A DNA stretch of 49,171 bases. Source: Rectinema subterraneum. Lineage in GTDB: Bacteria; Spirochaetota; Spirochaetia; Treponematales; Rectinemataceae. The stretch spans positions 1 through 49,171 of the forward strand of contig WESA01000017.1 of assembly GCA_009768935.1 (NCBI GenBank), read 5' to 3'. The notes beneath the pieces were generated by a model. It saw only the letters and a list, made by a program, of their open reading frames with translations, made no database searches and was not told the DNA's origin. Made by a program: the position numbers and the translations under genes. How positions within the stretch are numbered: position 1 is the first letter of the stretch; the number at the start of each line of letters is the position of its first letter. Of the stretch, positions 25,807 to 33,588 are shown piece by piece.

Positions 25807-26637
25807 ATGAATCCAGTACGCGAAATTATATATCCGACGCCTGGTTATTCTTTTTGTATTCAATACTTTGATGATAGACGACTGCATTTTAACTGGCACT
25901 ATCATGAGGACATTGAGCTTGTACTAATTAAGAACGGTGAAGGCCAAGCTCATATAGGTGATTTGGTAAAACACTACAAAGCACCAGCAGGTTTTCTGCT
26001 TGGCCCTTCATTGCCACATGGTTTGCTGAGCATCGGTTCTCTTCAGGGGTGGATTATCCAATTCCAGGAAAAACATATCAAATATCCTAATGCGCCATCT
26101 GAATTCATCAATATACTGAATGTTATCGGTGAATCGAAAAAAGGATTGTCATTTAGCTCTCCAGCGATTGTGGATTGTCTGCCGCTCATGGAAAATTTGA
26201 ATAGCTCGAATGGATTGGACAAGTGGTTATGGCTCTTGAAAGTCCTCAATGTGCTTTCGCAAGACAAAAACAGGGAACTATGTTCATTGCTGCCTCACAA
26301 TCAAGAAGTGCTGACTGACCGATTTGAGCAGGCAATAACTCAGATATTCAACGAGATTGATAAAACCTATAATCTCGAAGAAGTAAGCCGAAAAGTCGGA
26401 ATGAAAGTCAGCAGCTTCTGCAAAACTTTTAAAAAGCGCTATGGGCTATCTTTTATAGAGTATATTCATTCGATCAGAATCAACAATGCAAAGAAGCTGC
26501 TGATCCAGACAAAATTCTATATCGACGACATATGCTATGAATCTGGCTTCAATAATGTTTCCTTCTTTAATCGCAAATTCAAAGAAGTGACCGGGTTGAC
26601 GCCTTCTGAATATCGAAAGCGCTATAGAGAAGCATAA
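25807..26637 (+). CDS. AraC-family transcriptional regulator
   Basis: A 276-residue regulator. The N-terminal half is a cupin-like sensor domain (FNWHYHEDIELVLIKNGEG with metal-cupin-like histidines, AHIGDLV, GFLLGPSLPHGLLS). The C-terminal 100 residues contain two helix-turn-helix motifs: LEEVSRKVGMKVSSFCKTFKKRYG and IDDICYESGFNNVSFFNRKFKE, ending GLTPSEYRKRYREA. The start at 25807 is preferred over an in-frame ATG at 25735 because the promoter lies between them and family proteins start near the cupin domain. It is transcribed divergently from the sugar operon and is presumably its activator. Confidence 0.93.
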   Translation: MNPVREIIYPTPGYSFCIQYFDDRRLHFNWHYHEDIELVLIKNGEGQAHIGDLVKHYKAPAGFLLGPSLPHGLLSIGSLQGWIIQFQEKHIKYPNAPSEFINILNVIGESKKGLSFSSPAIVDCLPLMENLNSSNGLDKWLWLLKVLNVLSQDKNRELCSLLPHNQEVLTDRFEQAITQIFNEIDKTYNLEEVSRKVGMKVSSFCKTFKKRYGLSFIEYIHSIRINNAKKLLIQTKFYIDDICYESGFNNVSFFNRKFKEVTGLTPSEYRKRYREA

Positions 26638-26652
26638 TTTTTCTATTTTCCC

Positions 26653-26681
26653 TTGTCTCCTGCCGAGGAGGGGGGTATAAT
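26653..26681 (+). promoter_or_regulatory. Promoter of the 5'-nucleotidase gene
   Basis: TTGTCT (26653-26658), 17-bp spacer, consensus TATAAT (26676-26681), about 60 bp before the start codon. Confidence 0.65.
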
Positions 26682-26742
26682 AGCTCTTGCACCAAATACT
26701 ATTTGAGGAACAGAATCTTCAATCAAAACAAGGAGGTTTGCG

Positions 26743-28269
26743 ATGTTACAAAGAATCGGGAAATTTGCCGTGCTGGTAGCGGCAATTTTCACGCTGGCAT
26801 TCACTGGCTCGCTTTCCGCTCAAGGGAGCCTGCCGAATCTGCCGGGCAATGTCCAGATTACTTTTGCGCATACAAATGATATGCACGGGCGCATTGTCGA
26901 GAGCAAGACTGAACTCGGATTCCCGAAGATCTACGCGGCTGTCCAGGAGCTGAAAGCGAAGAATCCGAACACCTTGCTTGTCGATGTGGGCGATACGTTC
27001 CATGGTTTGCCTGTTGTGAATATCGACCAGGGTCAAACAGCGGTCAAACTCATGAATGAGCTCGGCTATGCGTATATGACCACCGGCAACCACGATTACA
27101 ATTACGGCTTTGCTCGCCTGCTCGAGCTTGCCAAGATGGCGAATTTCAAGATCCTGGCAGCAAATGTCTACAAGGATGGCCAGCGCGTCTTCCCTGCGTA
27201 TGATATTCGCGACATGGGCGGGGTGCGTGTGGCTTTCTTCGGCCTTGCAACGCCCGAGACCGCCTACAAGACCGATCCGAAAGGCATTCAGGGTGTCACT
27301 TTCTCCGATCCGATCGTCGAGGCAAAGCTGGTTGTCGCGGAGCTGGCTGGCAAATACGACCTTCTCGTCTGCCTGTCGCACCTCGGCGTCGATGATTCCA
27401 GCGATCCCACTTCGATCACGCTCGCAAAATTCGTACCGCAGATCGATATTATCCTCGATGGGCACAGCCATACTTCTCTTGCAGATATCCAGAAAAAGAA
27501 TACTACCAATACTCTTATCACGAGTACGGGCGCGTATGGTTCTGGGCTTGGTGTTGTTGATGTCGTTATAGGGCCAGACCGCAAGGTTATCTCCAAAACC
27601 GCCCGGACGATTACGCCGCAGAATTCCCCCGATCTCAAGGGCGATCCGCGCATCGCAACCATGCTGAGCGATCTTGTCAAAGCGCAGGATGCGGTACTCT
27701 CGCAGGTTGTCGGACAGACTTCGGTTCCGCTCGAAGGCAAACGCGAAATTGTCCGCACTCAGCAGTCGAATCTTGGCACCCTGATTGCAAATGCCATGCT
27801 GTACGTGACCGGAGCTGATTTTGCTCTCATGAACGGCGGTGGTATCCGCGATTCTATCCCTGCTGGCAATATCACTCTCAAGCAGATTTACACTGTCCAG
27901 CCCTTTGGCAATTACATCCAGACCGGCAAGGTTCTCGGCAAGGAAATCGATGCCATCCTCGAAAATGGTGTCGGCAAACTGCCTGCGCCCGATGGCCGCT
28001 TCCCGCATCTTGCGAACCTGACCTACGCGCTGGATGCCTCGAAGCCCGCTGGCGACCGCGTGTCTGACATCAAGATCGGCGGCGTGCCTGTCGATCCGGA
28101 CAAGGAATACACTATTGCCACTTTGAACTTCCTCTTCAATGGTGGCGATGATTACCGCATGCTCGTCGGAAAGGCCAAGAACGACTTCCCGTCCGATGCC
28201 GAAGTTTTTATTGCATACCTGAAGCATCTCGGCACGGTGACGAACGAGAATATGGTGTATCAGAAATAA
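26743..28269 (+). CDS. Secreted 5'-nucleotidase / UshA-family metallophosphatase
   Basis: A 508-residue exported bifunctional-type nucleotidase that removes phosphate from nucleotides or nucleotide sugars outside the cytoplasm. A signal peptide (residues 1-26, ending LSAQG) precedes a metallophosphatase domain with HTNDMHGR, VDVGDTFHG, TGNHDYNYG, CLSHLG and LDGHSHT, giving the full di-metal site. The C-terminal 5'-nucleotidase domain (about 330-500) has LMNGGGIRDSI, VQPFGNYI and NFLFNGGDDYRM, the aromatic residues that usually sandwich the base. AAGGAGG lies 7 nt before ATG. It stands alone between its own promoter and terminator. Confidence 0.94.
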   Translation: MLQRIGKFAVLVAAIFTLAFTGSLSAQGSLPNLPGNVQITFAHTNDMHGRIVESKTELGFPKIYAAVQELKAKNPNTLLVDVGDTFHGLPVVNIDQGQTAVKLMNELGYAYMTTGNHDYNYGFARLLELAKMANFKILAANVYKDGQRVFPAYDIRDMGGVRVAFFGLATPETAYKTDPKGIQGVTFSDPIVEAKLVVAELAGKYDLLVCLSHLGVDDSSDPTSITLAKFVPQIDIILDGHSHTSLADIQKKNTTNTLITSTGAYGSGLGVVDVVIGPDRKVISKTARTITPQNSPDLKGDPRIATMLSDLVKAQDAVLSQVVGQTSVPLEGKREIVRTQQSNLGTLIANAMLYVTGADFALMNGGGIRDSIPAGNITLKQIYTVQPFGNYIQTGKVLGKEIDAILENGVGKLPAPDGRFPHLANLTYALDASKPAGDRVSDIKIGGVPVDPDKEYTIATLNFLFNGGDDYRMLVGKAKNDFPSDAEVFIAYLKHLGTVTNENMVYQK

Positions 28270-28348
28270 GGTTCGTGGGTGCGCGCTGCGGAGCTTGCAT
28301 AGCAGGCTCAGTGGGCAACACCTGAACTATAGTCTTTGAAGCAAAAGG

Positions 28349-28380
28349 AGGCTGCTCCGATATGTGGGGCAGCCTTTTTT
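28349..28380 (+). terminator. Rho-independent terminator of the nucleotidase gene
   Basis: AGGCTGCTCC (28349-28358) and GGGGCAGCCT (28366-28375) form a 10-bp stem with one G-U pair, a 7-nt loop and a T-run. A-rich sequence on the left side may let it also stop transcription from the opposite, converging kinase operon. Confidence 0.9.
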
Positions 28381-28415
28381 TGCTCGGCTGCTATTGTATT
28401 TTTGCGGTCAGTTTG

Positions 28416-29339
28416 CTAAGTGTTCTCAACCTTGTGTAAACCGTAGCGCTCATGCAGCGCAGCTTCGATATCGGCTTGTGTGCCGGCAAAAGGCCCGAGC
28501 GCTTCCATTTTAAGACTTGTGAGCGCAGCTGACCAGAATGTCGCCTCGTCTGGCGGCATGGTTATTCGCACTGCGAGATACGATGCAAGGCAGGTGTCTC
28601 CTCGCCCGCTTCGGCCCACAAGGCTTTTGGGCTTGAAGGGTGCTTCATGGAAAGAGCCCCCAGCGTAGACAACAACTCCGTCTGCGTGCGTAAGCACAAG
28701 TTCCGCAACACCAAAGCCGGCAAGCTCTCGCGCCGCCTGGCGCAAATCGCGCGTTCCAGTGAGGATTTCGGCCTCGACTACATCCGCCTTGAACACATCG
28801 ACGAGCGAGAGCACCTCTGCCTTTTCTGGCCACTCTCTGTCGTATGCAAGCATGCCATCACGCACGACTCGCACAAAACCCTGGGCATCAAGGCCGATTC
28901 GCGCACCTTTTGCTTTGATCGCTTTGAGCACATCGAGGCTTACTTCGCCGCGAATCGATGCCCCGATCGACCAGACCGGCGCTGCAATCGAAGCAACATC
29001 CGCAGGCTCGAAAGGCTCCGCAACCGAAGTCACCGAAAGCACGCGCTCATCGGGATTGTCGGAAGGATACAAAAGCTGAAGGCAGGTAGACTTCTCTGTC
29101 GGAATGGCTTTGACTGTCACTCCGCGCTCGAGCAAGAACCGGAAGCTCGCAAAATCGCTCGCAGCGAGCCGCGTAATAGCTGCGACCTTGAGCCCCAGAG
29201 CCGCTGCTGCTGCAGATCCATAAAAATATGCCCCGCCATCGACGATGCGCGTCCCTGATTTGGTAATAATCGTGTCCTTTGTGTATTGTCCCAGAAATGC
29301 GATGTCAAACTGGTGCTCTGAAGGTTGGGTAAAGGTCAT
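28416..29339 (-). CDS. PfkB-family carbohydrate kinase, last gene of AfuABC-like operon
   Basis: A 307-residue ribokinase-fold sugar kinase. The N-terminal glycine pair appears in DGGAYFYGSAAAAALG, and the anion hole and catalytic Asp in GRSGRGDTCLASYLA near residue 255. It is a paralogue of the kinase at 33589-34539: both have GLDAQG/VDAQG, a KAD(V/A)-x-EAEILTG block and LKMEALGPFAGT/IKMETPGPFSGT. Its ATG overlaps the ATPase stop (ATGA), so it is translationally coupled to the transporter and probably phosphorylates the imported sugar or polyol. Its last codons are encoded by an interspersed 21-bp repeat (28420-28440), which might mean the C-terminus was altered by that repeat. Confidence 0.88.
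   Translation of the reverse strand: MTFTQPSEHQFDIAFLGQYTKDTIITKSGTRIVDGGAYFYGSAAAAALGLKVAAITRLAASDFASFRFLLERGVTVKAIPTEKSTCLQLLYPSDNPDERVLSVTSVAEPFEPADVASIAAPVWSIGASIRGEVSLDVLKAIKAKGARIGLDAQGFVRVVRDGMLAYDREWPEKAEVLSLVDVFKADVVEAEILTGTRDLRQAARELAGFGVAELVLTHADGVVVYAGGSFHEAPFKPKSLVGRSGRGDTCLASYLAVRITMPPDEATFWSAALTSLKMEALGPFAGTQADIEAALHERYGLHKVENT
28420..28440 (+). repeat. 21-bp interspersed repeat, copy 3
   Basis: GTGTTCTCAACC followed by TTGTGTAAA. It overlaps the 3' end of the kinase gene on the other strand and supplies the residues LHKVENT and the stop. See copies at 774-794 and 9809-9829. Confidence 0.5.
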
Positions 29340-30580
29340 GCTCTGTGCTCCTGCTCGTCGGCCGGCAAAAGCCGGGCTGATTCGAAATCGATGACAATGC
29401 CGACCGCAGCCCCTTCTTCCAGAATCTGGGACGCCCCGGGGTTATAGCTTTCGATGAGGAGCGGCGCATTCTCTGTCGACACTTCGTAGCGCGCAATGTT
29501 GCCGAAATAGGTGAACCGGTCGATGCGCCCTTTGAGGGCGGCGATTCCAGGGGAGCCACGAGCGCCGCCTGCAGAGAGATCCGCTTCGCTGGCGCTCTCA
29601 CCAAGCGGCACAAGCTTCAGCGTCTCTGGTCGCACCACAAGCAGCGCCTTCCCGGCCTTGGGTGCAACGGCTCCCGGCCGCGGCACAACGAATTGCCTTC
29701 CTTCTATTTCGATGCGAGCTGCTCGTTCGGCGGCTGCCGAAATTTCTGAGCTCCCCGCGCCTTCTCTGCCTCCCAGCCCAACCGTCTCGCCCTCCATGCC
29801 TAGCACATTCACATTGATAAAATTCGCCTTGCCCATAAAATCCGCCACAAACTTCGAGTGGGGATACGCGTAGATTTCGCGCGGCGTGCCCACCTGCTGG
29901 ATGCATCCGTCCTTCATGATGACAATGCGGTCCGAAATGGCCATGGCCTCGCTCTGGTCGTGCGTCACATACAGGCTCGTGATACCTAGGCGCTTCTGCA
30001 GCTTTCGAAGCTCATCGCGCATGTACTCGCGCAGCTTGGCGTCGAGGTTGGAGAGTGGCTCGTCGAACAAAAGGACGCTCGGCTCGATCACAATCGCGCG
30101 CGCCAGGGCGATCCTTTGCTGCTGCCCGCCCGAAACCTGGCTCGGAAACCGCCTCGCCATCGTTGTCAGCTGCATAAGCTCGAGCGCGCGCTCCGTCCGT
30201 TCCCGTATTTCCTGCGCGGGAAGTTTTTGCACGCGCAAGCCATAGGCCACATTCTCGTAAATCGAGAGGTGTGGGAAAAGCGCGTAGCTCTGGAACACCA
30301 TCGAAAGCCCGCGCTTGTTGGGCGGAATCATTGCGACATCGCGGCCGCCAATCAGAATCGAACCCGATGTCGGATATTCGAATCCCGCGATCATCCTGAG
30401 CGTGGTTGTCTTGCCGCAGCCCGATGGACCGAGAATCGTCACGAGCTCGCCCGCCTGAATCTCCAGATTGACATCATTCACTGCTACAATTTCGCCCGAG
30501 CCATCGAGGCTTCGGAACTTTTTGGTAAGATGTATGAGGGTTACATTCGAACTTCTTGCACTGAAATCACGTACGCTCAC
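29336..30580 (-). CDS. ABC transporter ATP-binding protein (FbpC/PotA-like)
   Basis: A 414-residue ATPase. It has Walker A GPSGCGKTT, Q loop VFQSYALFPH, signature VSGGQQQR, Walker B LLFDEP, D loop SNLDAKL and the switch His in YVTHDQSEA, followed by a long C-terminal TOBE region with a Gly/Ser/Ala-rich insert around residues 265-290. The start is set at GTG 30580 since GGAGG lies 5 nt upstream; a GTG at 30592 would be too close to that site. It overlaps the permease gene by 14 bp and the kinase gene by 4 bp. Together with the two-domain permease and the binding protein it forms an importer of the Fe3+/hexose-phosphate/aminoethylphosphonate type. Confidence 0.92.
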   Translation of the reverse strand: MSVRDFSARSSNVTLIHLTKKFRSLDGSGEIVAVNDVNLEIQAGELVTILGPSGCGKTTTLRMIAGFEYPTSGSILIGGRDVAMIPPNKRGLSMVFQSYALFPHLSIYENVAYGLRVQKLPAQEIRERTERALELMQLTTMARRFPSQVSGGQQQRIALARAIVIEPSVLLFDEPLSNLDAKLREYMRDELRKLQKRLGITSLYVTHDQSEAMAISDRIVIMKDGCIQQVGTPREIYAYPHSKFVADFMGKANFINVNVLGMEGETVGLGGREGAGSSEISAAAERAARIEIEGRQFVVPRPGAVAPKAGKALLVVRPETLKLVPLGESASEADLSAGGARGSPGIAALKGRIDRFTYFGNIARYEVSTENAPLLIESYNPGASQILEEGAAVGIVIDFESARLLPADEQEHRA

Positions 30581-32258
30581 TGTTGCCTCCACTTGCTACC
30601 GTGCCGCTGTTGCCCAGAAGCCCGACCAGCAGGTTCAGCCCGCCGATCGCCACGACGATAATCACAATCATCACTACGATATACGCAGCTGCATCTGAAT
30701 ATTTGCTTGCTTCGAACAGCGAAAAAATGCTGATGGTCGCCAGGTTCCACCGCGGCGAAATGAGAAAAATCACCGCGCTCACCGCGGTCATCGCACGCAC
30801 GAACGAATACACGAGCCCCGAGAAAAACGCCTGCTTGAGCATCGGCAGGCTGATGCGGCGGAACGTCACTGCGCCCGTGGCTCCGAGAATCGTCGATGCC
30901 TCCTCGATCGATCTGTCGATCTGAATCAAGGTCGAGGTCCCCGACTCGATGCCCACCGGCATGTTCCTGAAGGTAAAGGCCATAATCAGAAGAAAAGCCG
31001 AGCCTGTCCACATGAACGGTTTGTCATTGAATGCGAGGATGTAGCCGATGCCGACCACCGTGCCCGGCACCGCAAATGTCAGCATCGAAACGAATTCCAT
31101 CGCCCGCTTGCCAGGGAACTCCTTGCGCACCACCAAGAACGCGATGATCATTCCCAGAAGCCCCGCAATCGGCGTCGATGCTAGAGCCAGAATGACCGAA
31201 TTGCGTAGAGGCTGCCAGCCGAGCGTCATGACATACTTGAAGTGGCTCCATGTAAAACTGAAATTGATGCCCCAGATCTTCACAAAGGCGCCAACCAGCA
31301 CCGTCCCATAGAACAGAATGATGATCGCAGCCACCAGCATGCAGAATGCAAAGAGCGGCCAGACCAGCTTCGGATCCCTGCTCTGGGCGCGCGCTGTGGT
31401 CGGCTTGCCGGTCACGGTCACGAAGGATTTTCCCGCAAGCCAGTATTTCTGCAACACAAACGCGATAAGCGTCGGCGCCAGCAGCATGAGCGCCATGAGC
31501 GAGCCGCCCCGCATATCATACATGCCCGTGATCGTCCGATACGCCTCAACCGAGAGCGTCGAGAAACTGCCCGAAATGACCGCGGGATTACTGAAATCTT
31601 CCATCGACTGGATGAATACGAGGAGGAGCGAGCTCAATATCCCCGGCACCGAGAGCGGCAGGGTCACCGTGCGAAAAATCCGCGCTTTCGAGGCCCCAAG
31701 GTTGAGAGCAGCATCCTCGACCGCCGGATTGAGCTTGGAGAGCGTCCCTGTCAGCGTGAGGTAGGCAATAGGGAAAAATGAAATCGTCTGCACGACGACA
31801 AGGCTGTGCATGCCATACACATTGGCGTCTTCAATACCGAGTAGTTTCCTCGTGATGAGCCCGTTGCGCCCGAACAGAAAGATCATCGAGAGCGACAGGA
31901 TGAATGGCGGCGAAATGATGGGAATCGTCGCAATGGTCCGGAAAAAGCCCTTGAGTGGAATGTCGGTCCGCGTGAGCGCATAGGCGAAAATATAGCCGAT
32001 GAGCGTTGCAAGGACTCCGGTCGTAATCCCGAGGAGCATCGAATTGCCCAAAGGCCGCGCGTACGCCTTCGATGTGAACATATCGATCGCTGCCTGGAAG
32101 CTCAGCCTTCCTTCATTATTTGTTACGCTGTAAACAAATATTTTATATAGCGGAAAAAGAATGAACAGAATAAGGCCCGTAAAGACGAGAAGAACGAGAA
32201 ACAGAAGTACAGGATCGCGCACAAGATGCGCTATCGAAAAACGCGTATTCTTTCTCAT
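30567..32258 (-). CDS. Two-domain ABC permease (FbpB/AfuB-like)
   Basis: A 563-residue fused permease with about twelve membrane helices in two homologous halves. Each half carries a coupling loop: EDAALNLGASKARIFRTVTL in the first and EEASTILGATGAVTFRRISL in the second. Fused permeases are the rule in the Fe3+ (FbpB), thiamine (ThiP) and hexose-phosphate (AfuB) group. It lies 171 bp after the binding-protein gene, a gap filled by GC-rich hairpins, and shares an end overlap with the ATPase gene. Confidence 0.93.
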   Translation of the reverse strand: MRKNTRFSIAHLVRDPVLLFLVLLVFTGLILFILFPLYKIFVYSVTNNEGRLSFQAAIDMFTSKAYARPLGNSMLLGITTGVLATLIGYIFAYALTRTDIPLKGFFRTIATIPIISPPFILSLSMIFLFGRNGLITRKLLGIEDANVYGMHSLVVVQTISFFPIAYLTLTGTLSKLNPAVEDAALNLGASKARIFRTVTLPLSVPGILSSLLLVFIQSMEDFSNPAVISGSFSTLSVEAYRTITGMYDMRGGSLMALMLLAPTLIAFVLQKYWLAGKSFVTVTGKPTTARAQSRDPKLVWPLFAFCMLVAAIIILFYGTVLVGAFVKIWGINFSFTWSHFKYVMTLGWQPLRNSVILALASTPIAGLLGMIIAFLVVRKEFPGKRAMEFVSMLTFAVPGTVVGIGYILAFNDKPFMWTGSAFLLIMAFTFRNMPVGIESGTSTLIQIDRSIEEASTILGATGAVTFRRISLPMLKQAFFSGLVYSFVRAMTAVSAVIFLISPRWNLATISIFSLFEASKYSDAAAYIVVMIVIIVVAIGGLNLLVGLLGNSGTVASGGNSERT

Positions 32259-32287
32259 GGATGCAGTGGTTTCCTTTTGTATAATAG

Positions 32288-32404
32288 GGCGCGCAGAGCT
32301 CTGAACCCCGCGCGCCGGCTAATTGCCTGAATACAGTCCAGGCTATTACGTGGGCTCGCGACTTAATTTCCCGCGCGCCCGCTTTCGCGCGCGCTTGTGC
32401 GCGG
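32288..32404 (-). other. Intercistronic GC-rich hairpin region
   Basis: Between the binding-protein and permease genes there are at least two strong potential hairpins: GGCGCGC (32288-32294) with GCGCGCC (32310-32316), and a run of GCGC repeats at 32371-32404 able to form several alternative stems. None is followed by a T-run on the minus strand, so differential mRNA stability rather than full termination is likely. A TATTAT element just before the permease start could be a weak internal promoter. Confidence 0.45.
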
Positions 32405-32429
32405 CAGCTCACTCGTCGCCCGCAGGCAC

Positions 32430-33464
32430 TTACTTGAGGTTGCTCGCGGCCGCGACCACTTTTGTAAATTGCTCGACAAGGCGGTTTCTGTTCTGACCAG
32501 CCCAGACGGCATCGTAGTTGATCACTTTGAGGCTGTCGACAGAAATCGCGCCCTTCGGCGGCGTTGCAAGCGTATTGACCGGAATCCGGAACGACTTCGA
32601 GGTCTCGAAGAGGTCTTGACCGCGCTTCGAGAGCATCCAGTCGATAAAGCGCTTGCCGTTCGCGGTTTCTTTTGCGGGGCCATTCTTGATGAGCGCCATG
32701 CAGCCGATTTCATAGCCGGTTCCATCCTTCGGGAAGGACATGGCGACAGGGTAGCCTTCGAATGCAGGCTTGAGTCCATCGTGTGAGAATGTGATGCCGA
32801 TCGCCGCTTCGCCGAGGCCGACATCCATTGGCGGAGTTACGCCAGATTTGGTGTACTGGCGAATGTTCTGATTGAGGGCGGTGAAGTATTTCCATGCTCC
32901 CTCTTCGCCGCGCATCTGCACGATGGTCGCAAGGATTGTGTACGATGTGCCCGAAGTTCCGGGGTGCGCCATCGAAATCTGGCTCTTGAATTCGGGTTTC
33001 AGAAGGTCATCCCAGCTTGTCGGATAGGGCAGGCCTTTTTTCTTGAACCATTCGGTATTGCACGCAAAGCCAATTGCGCCGACATAGAAGGGGTTCGCGA
33101 ATCCTTCAGGATCCCAATAGACCTTCGGGATATTCTTGAGTTCAGGCGACTGGTAGGCTTCGAGAAGCCCTTCCTTGCTCGCTGGAACGAAATTGTCGTA
33201 CGAGCCGCCAAACCACACGCTGGCCTGCGGGTTGTTCTTCTCCGCACGCACGCGGGCGAGGAGCTCGCCGGCAGACAGCCGCACATACTGAATCTTTATG
33301 CCCGTATCCTTTTCGAATTGACTGAAATAGGTGGGAAGTTCAGATTCGGGCAGTGCGGTATATACCGTCAGTAACTTGTACTCCGCTGTTCCCTGTGCCC
33401 CGACTGACAGAAGAGGGATCACACAGAACATGAGAGCGAACATCGACAGAAAAATCTTTCGCAT
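32430..33464 (-). CDS. Periplasmic binding protein (AfuA/FbpA-like, family 1)
   Basis: A 344-residue binding protein. A cleavable signal peptide spans residues 1-24 (MRKIFLSMFALMFCVIPLL then SVGAQG), with no lipobox. The mature sequence starts LLTVYTALPESEL, as in Fe3+- and hexose-phosphate-binding proteins. ASVWFGGSYDNFV and MAHPGTSGTSYTIL correspond to regions that bind anionic ligands in that group; the tyrosine pair that marks true ferric-binding proteins is not evident. With two sugar kinases in the neighbourhood a sugar or sugar-phosphate ligand is more likely than iron (inference). AAAGGAGG lies 6 nt before the ATG. Confidence 0.9.
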   Translation of the reverse strand: MRKIFLSMFALMFCVIPLLSVGAQGTAEYKLLTVYTALPESELPTYFSQFEKDTGIKIQYVRLSAGELLARVRAEKNNPQASVWFGGSYDNFVPASKEGLLEAYQSPELKNIPKVYWDPEGFANPFYVGAIGFACNTEWFKKKGLPYPTSWDDLLKPEFKSQISMAHPGTSGTSYTILATIVQMRGEEGAWKYFTALNQNIRQYTKSGVTPPMDVGLGEAAIGITFSHDGLKPAFEGYPVAMSFPKDGTGYEIGCMALIKNGPAKETANGKRFIDWMLSKRGQDLFETSKSFRIPVNTLATPPKGAISVDSLKVINYDAVWAGQNRNRLVEQFTKVVAAASNLK

Positions 33465-33492
33465 AGGTTGCCTCCTTTCAGGTTCCTCGTCT

Positions 33493-33520
33493 ATTATAGA
33501 ATAAGTTTTGCAGAATGCAA
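33493..33520 (-). promoter_or_regulatory. Promoter of the AfuABC-like operon
   Basis: On the minus strand: TTGCAT (33520-33515), 16-bp spacer, consensus TATAAT (33498-33493), about 30 bp before the binding-protein start. The adjacent LacI-type site borders its -35 box. Confidence 0.6.
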
Positions 33521-33521
33521 T

Positions 33522-33555
33522 TGAAATCGTTTGCAGAAATCTAAAAACGTTTTCA
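33522..33555. promoter_or_regulatory. Two LacI/PurR-type operators in the divergent region
   Basis: TGAAATCGTTTGCA (33522-33535) fits the LacI-family consensus TGNAANCGNTTNCA at every fixed position. TAAAAACGTTTTCA (33542-33555) fits at all but one. Their centres are 20 bp apart, two helical turns, between the divergent promoters of the transporter operon and the second PfkB kinase gene. No LacI-family gene is in the window, so the regulator must act in trans. Confidence 0.65.
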
Positions 33556-33588
33556 GATATATGCTATACACCCGTAAAGGAGAAGCGC

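Noticed and set aside
26746..28227. 493-codon open frame on the minus strand opposite the 5'-nucleotidase gene
   Set aside because: Same reason: the plus-strand frame carries every motif of a known family with promoter, ribosome-binding site and terminator; the antisense frame has none.
29315..29334. Fourth copy of the 21-bp repeat at the start of the PfkB gene
   Set aside because: CTTTACCCAACCTTCAGAGC matches the repeat at only about 16 of 20 positions, with the centre inverted, and lies in coding sequence; chance is likely.
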